From NCBI GenBank assembly GCA_023374025.1, contig SIJG01000010.1:1254300-1318299 (forward strand): 64,000 bases of DNA. The letters are read 5' to 3'. Below the pieces are notes generated by a model that saw nothing but the letters and a program-made list of their open reading frames with translations, made no database searches and was not told where the DNA came from. The DNA comes from Heterodera schachtii (Eukaryota; Nematoda; Chromadorea; Rhabditida; Heteroderidae). The position numbers and the translations under genes are program-made. Below are positions 24,001 through 33,696 of the stretch, in pieces; within the stretch, counting starts at the first letter, position 1; each line of letters starts with the position of its first letter.

Positions 24001-27000
24001 TCGTTCATTCTGTCATTTATTTCCTATTTGCATTCCCCTTCGCCTTGACCATTTTATATATTATTTTGTGCTCCAAATAAATATTTGTTTATTTCAATCT
24101 GTTGGTTCGGACACAACAAAACTATTAAGCACTAATTACATTCTCGTTTCCCAAGGATCACAGAGATTATTTTAATTATTTTTTTGAGATAATCAAAAAA
24201 TATCATACAAAAAATATTCATATGCCTGCCTATATAGATTATGACAATAAAAATATTTGTTTTAAAAACTTCAATACTATAACTTTATTATATGTATTTT
24301 AAATATTAAGTCAAAGTATCAAAAATGTTCTTAAAATTTAATGGTGTCGGATTTTCCAGCGGTGTCGGATTTTCCGCTTGTTTCGGATTTTCCAGTGTCA
24401 GATTTTCCGGTGTCGGGTTTTCCTAGAGCCCTAACGGCACCGCCGCTCCATAAAGTTCTTTTGGAAAAACCGCGCGCAAAAAAACATTTTTAAGAGCAAG
24501 AAATTCGTACATTTTTAAAAACAAAAAAAATTCGTCGCTTGCCATAAAATCGCAAAAAATTGGCAATTTTTGGTGAAACTCTGTTAGCAAAATGGATTGA
24601 AATTTTCAAAATTTCTCCGGCAGTGCCGATAGGCACCGCCAGACCTCTTTGTCCCCAAAAAATTTTTTAGGAAAACGCCCGAAAGTTTTTTTAATTTTTT
24701 CATTCGAATAAAAAAATTTCTTATTGATTTTTTGAACATATATTAAAATTTTTTAATGAACCCGAAACCCACATTTTCTCGTCTCTAAAACCGAACCCCG
24801 ACCCAATGGTTTTTCGGCCGACCCAACCACGATATTTTTCTCGTCCCGGAACAACCCTGATCCCTAATTATAAAGTGTCAAAGTGGCGTCACACTAAAAT
24901 AGCCCTCACTAAAATGACCCAGTCTGCCGAAAATTTAAAATTATACTTACGCCGAAACATTTCTTAAGCCCTGTCATGTTACAGCACGTCTCCACCGCAC
25001 CATAACGACTGATCAGTTTCCATTTGCACACTTCACATTTATTTTCCGGTTTATAGTTACAAGAAGCGCCAATTTTCTGCAAAAAATGTGGGAAAAGAAT
25101 TAAAACCAATTTATTATTTACGCCAAGGGTCTGGTTAATTGATTCTTAAACATATTCGCAATTTTGATATTTTGTGGCAGAATGTCACTTTTATCAAGAA
25201 AATATAAGATATGTGGCAAAATTTGGTCATTTTTTGGACAAAAATCTGTTAACAAAATTGCATTAAAAAATACAAATTTTTTCTTGTCCCGCCTGTTCCC
25301 CAATTTTTTGTAAGAAGCACGCCGCAAAAAAAAAAATCGCCGCTTGGCTTTTAATTGCCAAAAATTGGCCTTTTTGGTTAAAATCTGTAAACAAATCAAA
25401 ATGAAATTACAAAATGAAATTTACGATTGCTTATTTCAACACAAAATTGTTAAATCCGATAATCGAAGGCGAAAATATAATTTTTAATACATTTTTAATC
25501 AAATAAATTGTAAAAAATAACATTTAAAGCAATTTTGCAAATTGTCTTCATTTTTCACCCCAAAATCTGATTTTTAGACCCGATATTCTGATTTTGAAAA
25601 AATTTCGAACCGCGCCATGATTTAATGCGTAAAAAAAGCATTTTAATTCAATGAATTTCTTCCAAAAAAGGTGGTGCCATGTACAGTATTACCGAGCTCG
25701 GCGGGGTAGGGATTTGAATTACTCCCGCCGCTCCTGCCGGGAATCAATTGATTGGATTTTTACGGGAACGAGACTTTTATTTTATTTTTTAATTCCAAAA
25801 GGAGCTGCATTTTTGGATTTATTAAAGTAAAATTATTTATTTTTAATTATTTAATAAATTATATATTCAAACAAAGATTTACCTGTTATATATATATACA
25901 ACTTTCCTATTTTTTATTTGCTTTTTTGGATTTCGCGAAGGGGGAGGCTTTATCCCCTCATAAATCAGCCCCGCCCCCTGACAAAACCGGGAGGAATCTA
26001 TCCTCAGTACGAGCGAACCCATTGTGAAGCCACAAGACTCTCGTAGTCACAACATTTGCAGCTGAAATCGCTTTTGTAGCCATTACTGTTAAGAATGAAA
26101 GTGGCACACAAAGTCCATCCGCATCGCGAGCAATTGGCATGTTCGAAGAAGAAATAATTCTTTGAAGAAATTAAAACATTTAAAAATATTTAAAGGATGT
26201 GATGATACAGTATTTATTAGGGTTCCTTGAAAAAATATGGAACTGGACCTACTTTTCCATGTTAGATCTGGATTGCCTGGACAAAAACCCAGGAAAACCC
26301 AGCCCAGGAAAAATACAGGAAAATCAAGGTCTATGAGAAATCCAGAAAAGCAAACGAAATATTTGAAAAAATCAATTACTTATTAGTATGCCAAAATATG
26401 TGCTATATATGTGTTAAAAATATTTTTTGGCTTCTCTCGCCATAACTAGGCCGCAGAAAAATATGTTTAAATGATGATGCACTCGCTTGAATTTTAGTCC
26501 TGAAACCTAAACCTAGTAGGGCTGGAGTAACTGGATTTTAAGTTACGGGATTTCGAACAACCAAAACCCAATAATCGCGCATCATCACATATACCTAAAT
26601 AGGAAAACAGATTGATTTACCTCATTCTGATTAAGCAGTGCTTTGACATCCCCCTTTTTGCTGTGGCATTCAAAATAATCATACAAACCTTCCTTGACAT
26701 TTTTTGTGCCGTTGGCATATACAGCAACACCAAACTTGCGGCATCCATCATCGCAATTATCCGGGAAGAACGGACCAGTTTCAATGCATTTGCTCTTAAT
26801 TGGGGAAAAAATTTGCAAAACTACTTTTGTTCAACCCCTTCAAAAAGGAGTTATATTCGAGGGTGGGCTCCTTTCGAAGGTGCGGATTATATTCGAGGAA
26901 ATATGTATGACATTTAAATATTTTGTGCAATCGTCAAGACTAAGTTTTTAGCTCAATAACATTTTTTTAATAAAAATAAATATCGGAATTCCAAGTTCCA

Positions 27001-28281
27001 TTTAATCCTCAGAGTTTTATTTTTGCACCTTTTATATTATTAATAAATGTTAAAAACTAAAAATACTTGGAGCGATTCTGTGATGGCTTTCTTAAATTAG
27101 CAAATTATATATATTTTTTTTCAAAATTAAAATAATTTGTATTAAATAATTACCATATTATCCGGAAACAAATCGGGGATCTAAAAAATGACAAAAGAGT
27201 AAATCGAAGAACATTAGCCTTTTCAATATTGAAAATATTTCCACCAAATAAGGAAATTTTCCAAAATCTAAGAATTTGGAAACGAAAAATTTTTATCAAA
27301 ATAATGAAAAAAGAAAAACTATGAATTTGGGTGGCCCGAGTTTTTAAATATTAAACAAAAGTAAATCTTCCAGAAAATTCAACTCTTGAAAAACGAAATC
27401 TTAAAAATAAAAGCCTCTGTTAGATTTTAAATTATTTGTATTTTTAACTAGTTATTTATATTTTTAATTAGTTAATTAATTTTCTTACTAAGATTTTTAT
27501 TGAAAATATTTTTTACTTCGCAGCATTTAAATTGATGGTTTGCTGCACAACATTCGTCCGCCTCCTTCAGAATGGTCGGTCCCTCGGCTATTTTGATGCA
27601 ATTGCCCCATTTGCATGGACACTTTTCGTAACAATGGCTTGGCTCCATCGCAAACACCTAATTAGCTTTAGGACGTAATTATGTAAATTATGGCGTTTAG
27701 TAGTCAATTAGTAGTGTTCTCTCTGCTCGTGATTGAAAATTTACAAAGACTCGAGAAAAAACTTGGAAAAACGGTCAAAAAACACAAAAATTCAAATAAA
27801 GCCTTTCAAATTTCTTTTTTTTCGATTAAATCTTTAAATTGTTAGATTAGATTTCTTGTCTAATTGAGGGTTCATATTTGTTGTATGGTATCATGTTAGG
27901 GACAATAGCCCAAAAAAGTCTGTCGCTAATTACCACATTTTTGCCAAGTTCCAATCCGGCCGAGTCCGCAGCTGCATTTGTACGGATTTGCCCAGTCTTT
28001 GGATCCAATGTCCTCCAAATGGAATTCACAAAAGCATTTCTCAATATTACTGGCTGACGTTTTTTGCGGACAATTGCAATTTTCTTGTCTGAATTTGGGC
28101 CATTTTCACGAGCACCGACTGGCACATTGCCAATGGCATCAGCTGTGCCATTTCCAGGGGTATCGGTTGACAAATTGTAATGGGCTTGATATTCAATTGG
28201 CACAGTGCCAAAGGTGGAAAATGGCGTCAGAATTTGTGCGAATGTGAAGCTCAAGAGAAGGGCGCGCAAAAGATTAAGCAT
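18002..28281 (-). CDS. Intact secreted/membrane cysteine-module protein, 8 exons
   Basis: Minus-strand exons: 28281-27934, 27657-27517, 26794-26621, 26159-26019, 25076-24951, 19334-19194, 18234-18174, 18078-18002; together 1209 nt, 402 aa, one open frame. All internal junctions are phase 0 except the last (phase 1). An acceptor-like attacag at about 28318 suggests trans-splicing before the first ATG. Exon 1: signal peptide (MLNLLRALLLSFTFAQ) and an N-glycosylation-rich stretch (NLSTDTPGNGT) related to the 120-bp repeats of the paralog at 38 kb. Exons 2, 4, 5, 6: one cysteine module each (for example CPCKWGNC...CC...CC in exon 2). Exon 3: spacer with four or five Cys. Exons 7-8: linker and hydrophobic SLLVLVLFVSKLAMYVL with a short tail. 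Intron 5 is about 5.6 kb and full of transposons. I recognise no named family; a surface receptor or secreted-effector role is speculation. Exon 1's donor (GTG|gtaatt) is the least certain junction. Confidence 0.72.
20133..20904. mobile_element. Non-autonomous hAT-like element, perfect 8-bp target duplication
   Basis: Termini CAGGGCTCCCAGAT and ATCTGGGAGCCCTG are flanked by GTTTTACC at 20125-20132 and 20905-20912. Subterminal words gaggctttttg occur in both halves; two copies of the GC-rich palindromic module lie inside. It sits in intron 5 of the cysteine-module gene. Confidence 0.88.
21213..21290 (+). repeat. tRNA-like sequence (weak A box, good B box)
   Basis: tggtctaattgctatac followed 40 nt later by GGGTTCAATTCCCC resembles internal polymerase III boxes. 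No full cloverleaf can be drawn, so a tRNA-derived repeat is more likely than a tRNA gene. Confidence 0.3.
21864..21921. repeat. Perfect 58-bp palindrome, copy 1
   Basis: 27-bp arms (outer part TTGTTGTGACTGAGCTGTAG) around a 4-bp centre GGCT. An identical palindrome is at 22085-22142. The right arm plus the following 35 bp also contains TGGCTAAATGG and AGTTCGACTCC, similar to tRNA A and B boxes. Confidence 0.9.
22085..22142. repeat. Perfect 58-bp palindrome, copy 2
   Basis: Identical to 21864-21921 and followed by the same aaaagg. The retrotransposon reading frame starts a few bases further on, so this palindrome marks the 5' breakpoint of the truncated element. Confidence 0.9.
22149..23873 (+). 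CDS. pol: 5'-truncated Ty3/gypsy Pol: RNase H and integrase only
   Basis: The frame is open from the palindrome through 23873. Homology begins inside RNase H (VGVIAYASRTLNSSERNYSQ) and keeps TDHEPL. The integrase is complete: zinc finger HATHPG...CRICQ, then HIDFCGP, SDNGPKF and the AERF glutamate. An acidic, Pro/Gln-rich C-terminus ends in a basic motif. Gag, protease and reverse transcriptase are missing. The protein is clearly related to the 12033 element but well diverged, so it is a different family. An in-frame ATG exists upstream at 22110 inside the palindrome, but that start is probably fortuitous. The piece has no internal stops, so the truncation is fairly recent or the source copy was young. 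Confidence 0.85.
   Translation, partial: KVGVIAYASRTLNSSERNYSQIEKEARAIIFGVDKFKQYLYGRKFVLQTDHEPLKKIFGPKGELPIVAAKRLHRWSLTLMNFDFEVVYCSTKEFGNADGLSRLPCPEETNIDLVGVEVQQVQAENIPCLPVTVNVIAKEVKKDGILQKVREFIEKGWPQKVEEGLKSFYVIRNELALMEGCIMFGNRTIIPSKFRTKMLEILHATHPGMVRMKALARQKMWWPGIDKEIEMIRKRCRICQEEAPDERKVPLHPWESPERPWQRIHIDFCGPFWGSMWLIIMDAKSKWPEVVRMRTTTALATIEALRIVFTAHGLPEQIVSDNGPKFISKEFCDYCQSRGIVHTTIAPYNPKSNGAAERFVQTFKQGMSKLQKEGMKQEIALSQFLLKYRVTPHPATELAPSEILFGRRLRTLLDLVKPTAANEVEEAKVPKGSYAERMKRNFDRGTNAQKNFEVNQRVYARNYRDGSKWIPGQITRKIGSAMFLVRTARGMWKRHSDQLKENWTEEPSDNSSSEGADNSDSEDEVAIEVMDDEQQLPAPPEEQQQPEQPQPQANDEPRRSTRKRKKPKIFDPSA
23900..24118 (+). repeat. 3' LTR of the truncated Ty3/gypsy element
   Basis: 219 bp with TGTGGTG...ACACAACA ends, preceded by a purine-rich tract (aagaaggagggacgaa) just after the pol stop. 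The terminal ACACAACA matches the end of the intact element's LTR, but the bodies differ. No matching 5' LTR was found in the window. Confidence 0.75.
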
Positions 28282-28610
28282 TTTTTTTACAGCGTTAATA
28301 ATAGACCGAATCAACTGTAATACTTTTTAAAAAATTTAATTTTTTATTATAATATAAAATTACCAATTTTTCAAAAAATTAACAAGTAATAAATATTTTA
28401 TTTTTATTCCTATTGCATAAAATGAATGAAGTGGAAAAGTTGTATGATTCTCAACACAAAAATTCTGTTCATAAATGTGACGTGGCCATTTGCCCATTCA
28501 ATGAACTGATGAACGATGAACAACAGCAGCAGTAAATCCCAATTTTTTAATCCATTCACCGAATTGGTCGGCTTTTCCCGCTAAATTATATTGATGCATA
28601 TTTTGGTGAT

Positions 28611-28970
28611 TCATCTGTGAATGGAAGTGTATTTTTTTACTAGGTGTTTAATAAATGTTTTTTTTGCCGCGCAGAATAAATTTATTATTTTTAACAAGTG
28701 GGATCGACCAGCAATCCCTTGAGTTGTGCGAAGTTCATAAATTTTATGGCAACTACTGGATATTGTAAGGAAGAAGTTAGCTAGTTGGTCGGGGGTTAAA
28801 TAACGGAAAACGGACGGCTGATATGGTAAGATTGGGGGCGGATGTTGCTCGATAGCGCAATGCCAGTAGAGCTGCCAACGAACTGGATTGCAACCAAATG
28901 CTTTAACATTTTGCCCATTTTTTTTATTATAATGAGAAATGCATTTTACAAAAACATTCTTTTGGGTCAT
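28611..28970 (-). CDS. Unidentified ORF, possible exon
   Basis: 119-codon open frame whose middle (PVRWQLYWHCAIEQHPPPIL) has coding-like composition against AT-rich flanks. It is on the same strand as, and just upstream of, the cysteine-module gene start, but shares no motif with that family. No clear signal peptide or donor. Could be a chance ORF. Confidence 0.28.
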   Translation of the reverse strand: MTQKNVFVKCISHYNKKNGQNVKAFGCNPVRWQLYWHCAIEQHPPPILPYQPSVFRYLTPDQLANFFLTISSSCHKIYELRTTQGIAGRSHLLKIINLFCAAKKTFIKHLVKKYTSIHR

Positions 28971-29149
28971 TTAATTCTGCGCCGTAAATGTCCTTTTGAC
29001 TGGGCGCCGCAAACGTCGCACACTTATTTTGGACCGGGACTTAATGGGAATTTCAAGAGAAATTTTTTTGAAAAAATTACAAAAATTCCAAAAATTTTCG
29101 TCAAAATTGTTAACAAATTGCTTCAAATTTCAAAAAAAATTCCCCGGCG

Positions 29150-29200
29150 GCGCCTGTCGGCACCGCCGAACCCCCCCCCCCCCCCCCCCCTCTCACTCGG
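29150..29200. repeat. GC-rich palindromic module followed by a C homopolymer
   Basis: CGGCGGCGCCTGTCGGCACC and its partner are followed by a run of about 20 C. This is a typical copy of the module that recurs at roughly 20 places in the window. Confidence 0.7.
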
Positions 29201-29475
29201 CATTGGAAAAAAGCGCCGCAAAAAGTGCATATGCGGTAAAATAAGAAAATGGTCCGCGGTTGTATTTAAGCTAATAAAGATGTTTTAAGTCGATTTTCAT
29301 GCGTTTTATTGCGTTTCTTTCGCGCAGATATTAGTTTTAGAAAAAATCTTATTTTTTGGGTCCGAATCAAAGTTTTTGAGCCATGTTGTCTTATTTTGAA
29401 AAAAAACTTGGGAACTCTGCTAATCGATCTTTTTGTGGTGCTGTTTTTTCAAAAATTTTTTTTTGGAACATTGAG

Positions 29476-30200
29476 GGTGTGGTCCGGCGGTGTCCAGACA
29501 TTTGCGTCCCGGACATTTGCGGCCCGGACATTTGCGGCGCGACTTTTGTGGCTTCACCCAATTTCATCATCGTTATCTTTCACTATTTACAAAACATCAA
29601 TTTTCACAATTTTTTCCAATGTTTTATCAATGCTTAAAGAGCTTAGAATTCACTTATTTATGGTGCCTTCTGCAAGGCTATACTGTAATATGTTTAAATG
29701 ATGAAATAAAGTCCTAATGTGATTTTGTCAGTATTTCTCCCCCACTTTTAGTGTCTGATAAACCTGAATAAATTAACTTATTTCAAAGTGCAGTGATGCA
29801 ACATGTATTGTTAGAGGAACATATTTTAATTGGACGTGATGAGTTTCTCTATTACGTGCCCGTACTAAAAGTAGTTATGCAATTTAATTATGTTCTTGTG
29901 CCTTGAAAAAGCGATTGGAAAATAAAAATAATTATATGAATAATTTTGATGATGAAATTGGGTGAAGCCGCAAATGTCGGGCCGCAAATGTCCGATTTTG
30001 GCTTGGGCCGCAAAATTCAACAAAAAATTGGGCCGCAAATGTCCGAAAATGGCCCTTAGGAAATGGGCCGCAAATGTCCGGGACGCAAATGTCGGGCCGC
30101 AAAAGTCGCGCCGCAAATGTCCGATTTTGGCTGGCGCCGCAAATGTCCGGGCCGCAAATGTCCGAGCCGCAAATGTCCTGGACGCAAATGTGGGGTAACC
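29476..30200. mobile_element. Inverted-repeat element built of CCGGACATTTGCGG words
   Basis: The left half has three, the right half about eight, copies of GGACATTTGCGGC in opposite orientation. Both halves border the shared gcttcacccaatttcatcatc. The direct repeat ggtccggcggtg flanks the whole at about 29481 and 30202, meaning the element sits within a copy of the GC-rich palindromic module. No ORF with coding character. Confidence 0.55.
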
Positions 30201-30477
30201 GGTCCGGCGGTGCCGATAGGCGCCGCCGGAAAAATTTTGAAATTTTGAGTGAGACTTGTTAACAGATTTTATTCAAAAAATGACCAAAATTTTGGTTAAA
30301 TTTAAGGTTTTAGGCTGTTTAAAAGAAAAAAATAATAATTTTTAAGTTAAAATATTTTTATTTAATTAAATTTCAATTAAAATATTTAAGAGATTAGGGA
30401 AGAAGAGAAAGAGATTTATGATGTTTTTTCGCGTAAATTTGAATAATTTCTGACTCAACAAAAGTTTAATCTTTAGT

Positions 30478-30595
30478 GGTTTATTTTCACCTCTCGCCTC
30501 TCGTCCCAAAAAACGAGAGGTGAGAGGCGAGAGTCCCAAAAATGGCGAGAGTTGGCGAGAGACGAGAGTTGTCCCTGTCCCACCCCTGCTACGCA
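30478..30595. repeat. Dense GAGAGGCGAGAG inverted repeats
   Basis: Alternating CTCTCGCCTCTCGTCCC and GAGAGGTGAGAGGCGAGAG can fold into several stem-loops. This looks like the subterminal DNA of another short element (the style matches 53332-53424), but terminal repeats were not identified. Confidence 0.45.
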
Positions 30596-30599
30596 TCTT

Positions 30600-33500
30600 G
30601 CCTTTCCTCTCACCTCCCAATTTGCTATAAATAAGCAAATGAAGAATCCAACCCTCTGACCCTTAAAAATCTTGATCAACCCATTAACCCCTTTTCACGT
30701 ATACCGCCAGCCTAAAAATTTTTTTTTTTATGGCCCGGTATATTTAGTTTTTGTGGAGATTTCAAAATTTAATTAAAAATTTTTTAAAATTTCCAAAAAT
30801 CTCGCAATCCTGCACCGGATCCCGCAAATTTTAAATGCGGTATTTGGGGGATTGCGAGATTTATGATCCCGTCCCGCAAAAATTTTCAGTACCAATCCCG
30901 CAGCGGGATCCGCAAATTTGAAATTTCCGGTCTCTAGTCTGTACCGTTTCTGCGCCAGGGTCATTTCGGCGCCAAGACAAAATTAGAAAATCATGAATCA
31001 GTGGGAAATTTTTGAGCGATTTAAATTTTGAAAAATTAAAAATTTTAACAAAAATGTAGAACAAAATAAATAAAATAAAGTAACAAAATAAAATTTAACA
31101 AAAAGACACTCAATGTGGACCAATTATGTTGCAAAAAAGTTTATGCATTGTAAATTTTAACAACTTCAATTTTTTGCCGTACAAAAGTAATGCCCCAAAC
31201 ATTTTACGCATAAATAACTCAATTTTAAATATTGAAAAATTCTGAAATAGGGGTTGCGAATATCCTTTGAAATCTTTGAAAATTTGGATAAGTCTGCCAG
31301 AAAGAACATAATTCTATCCCAAATTGCATTTGGGATGGTTAAAAAAAGTCTGCTATCTACTCGCAGTTGTCCGGAAACAGAGTTAATTTAAAAAATTATT
31401 TTTCAAAAAATGGAATTAACTCTGGCAAAAGCAGACGTATTTTTTCGGATTTGGGGCTGATACTTAATTATTTATAATTTTTTTAAATTTTTACATTGAA
31501 TCCCTAAATGTCAGGTCCTCAAAAGTCGGGTTCCCTAAGTGTCGGGTTCCCAAATGTCGGGTTTTTGTTCATTAAAAAATTCAAAAAATAAATTACTATA
31601 TAATTAATTTTTTGAATTTAAAATATTGATATTTCTAAATATTTTGACCTTAATAAAAAAATCAAGTGCAGTAATCAAGTGTTTGATATTTGCACTTTTT
31701 GTCGATCGACATAGCACCGTTTATTCATGATCAGCGACATCGAAAACCCGGTGTATTTGGTTTCAGGACTTTTTTAACTTGAAAAAAAAAATTGAAAAAA
31801 TATTTGACCAAAAAAGTGCAAAAAATTTTCAAAATATGTCACTTTTATATAGCGCCAAAAAATTTATAAATTAACTGATAGAGAACACCTTGAGAAATTT
31901 TTTTAATTTTTATGTTAGAAAACCAAATTAAATAGATAACGAACGGCCCCTTAATCGCGGTTAAATAAAGTGGTTAAACGTTAACTATGGTTAAAAAAGG
32001 GAAGACGAGAATCGCGATTTAATTTCTTAATACATTTTATAAATTTTTTTAATCAGTTATTTTTCCAATTTATTCGATCAAATTTTATATTTAGTCTCCT
32101 ATTATCAATTTTAATAATTTTGGGGAGGAAAATGTAAAATTATAAATTTCAGTAAATTCGGGATCAAAAGATCAAAAAAATTTTGCGGCAGAGCTTGAAA
32201 TTTCTTGAAAAGTAGTGACATTATGCCATAAAATTTCAAAACTATAAGTATATATTTAAGAAAACAGAATTGGCGCTAACAAAATCAGATGATTAAAGTG
32301 AAAAAAGAAGATTTACAAGCATTTAAAAAGAAAAAATGGTTTTTTGGGTTAAAATAAAATTTGGCCATTCCCCGATCGGGGTCCCCGACCCCCGACAATT
32401 GAGCTCCTTCCCGCCCCGACCCCCGACATGTCGCCCCCCGAGGTCCCCGGCCCCCGACTTTTTGCCCCCCGAGGGGTCGGGAGCAACCCTAGTTCATCCC
32501 CCGGTTCATTTTATTCCACCTATCTCCAATTGTGCATAGACGAAGCGGGAGATGTTCCACACAGTTAGGGATGGGATTTTTATGTGCTAAAAATCCTGAA
32601 ATATGTAATAAAATATGTATTAAAAATGCTGAGATATGTGCTAAAAACCCAAAAAATGCCAAAAAATGTGCTAAAATATGTGTTAAAAATTGGTAAAACC
32701 AAGAGTTTTTTTCATAAAAATTTCAAAAAATCTCATTTTTATCACTTTCGACCGCGCAATCATAAACAAATACCTTTCAAGGTGTTTGAAAGGAAATTGG
32801 TTTTTTTCTGATAAATTATTTTATAAATTGAAAGTCCCATCAGGGAACTTCGAAATCCAATGAAGAATTAAGAAATCGATTGGTTAATTTCGCCATTCGA
32901 AGTAAAAAAATATTTTTTTTGAAAATATTTAAAAAATGACAAGAAAGTTGATTTTTATGGGTGTGTTTTCAATTTTCATGTATTTTTCTTATAATTTTTT
33001 CTTAAAAATGCCCAAATATTTGCAAAATATGTGCCAAACCCTGAAATATGTTTTTTTGTTCCAAAAGGCCAAAATATGTGTAACTGCTTATTTTCTAATG
33101 TTTTTGAAAATAAGGAAAAACTATAAAATTAGCAAAAATGGGTCGGTCGGTATTATTTCTATCGATTTAGTCAATAAAAATTTAATAATTTCAAATAGTA
33201 AGAATAAAGAAAAAATACAATAAAAGCTAATAATAATATTATAATTTAGACAAGCATGTAAATAATAACTGAAGCAGTAATGAATAAATTACAAAATTAA
33301 AAAATAAAAATTGGGAAATTATTGAAAAAAGAAAGCGATATAAAATATTGAAAATAATGAATAAAGATGACATTTAAAAAAAAGATGTAAACTCATAAAT
33401 TAAATAAGTGAGCTGCAAATTTTAATTTAGGAGACTGGATTTTTTTGCGCGCATTCAGATTCCGAATATTTTTTAAACATGCATTGTCCTGGCAATAGCT

Positions 33501-33690
33501 TTTCATCGAAATTTGATCTTAGTTTTTGACAATTTGGCAAATTTTTTGTCGGTTTTACAAACAAATTTCTCAAGGCATTTTGACCATTTTAAATAAATAA
33601 ATAGGAAAAATGCTGCTCACTACTTAAAACAAAAATTTGAATTTAATTTAATGATCAAATTAATGGCTTTGGAATTTAATTTGCCATTTT
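30600..33690. other. Non-coding, repeat-rich DNA
   Basis: No exon recognised. Contains remnants with short word repeats: GATCCCGC words near 30810-30930, TGTCGGGTTCCC near 31510-31560, a CCCCCGACCC block at 32375-32495, and a partial element start TAGGGATGGGATTTTTATG at 32567 related to one at about 59982. Confidence 0.45.
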
Positions 33691-33696
33691 TTGTTT

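Larger units (their letters stand above)
20997..24859. mobile_element. Larger hAT-like element broken up by nested insertions
   Basis: The left end CAGGGTGTTCCG and the right end CGGAACAACCCTG pair as inverted repeats, and both are followed inward by CCCGAAACCCGAATCCCGACC words. Inside it, at about 21488 and 24350-24436, is a second set of inverted words (GACACCGGAAAATCCGACA). Inside that lies the truncated Ty3/gypsy copy. The 8-bp flanks do not match clearly, so the outer boundaries rest on the inverted repeats only. Confidence 0.5.

Noticed and set aside
29962..30262. Plus-strand ORFs rich in RKCP/GRKC
   Set aside because: Translations of CCGCAAATGTCC word repeats in a transposon.
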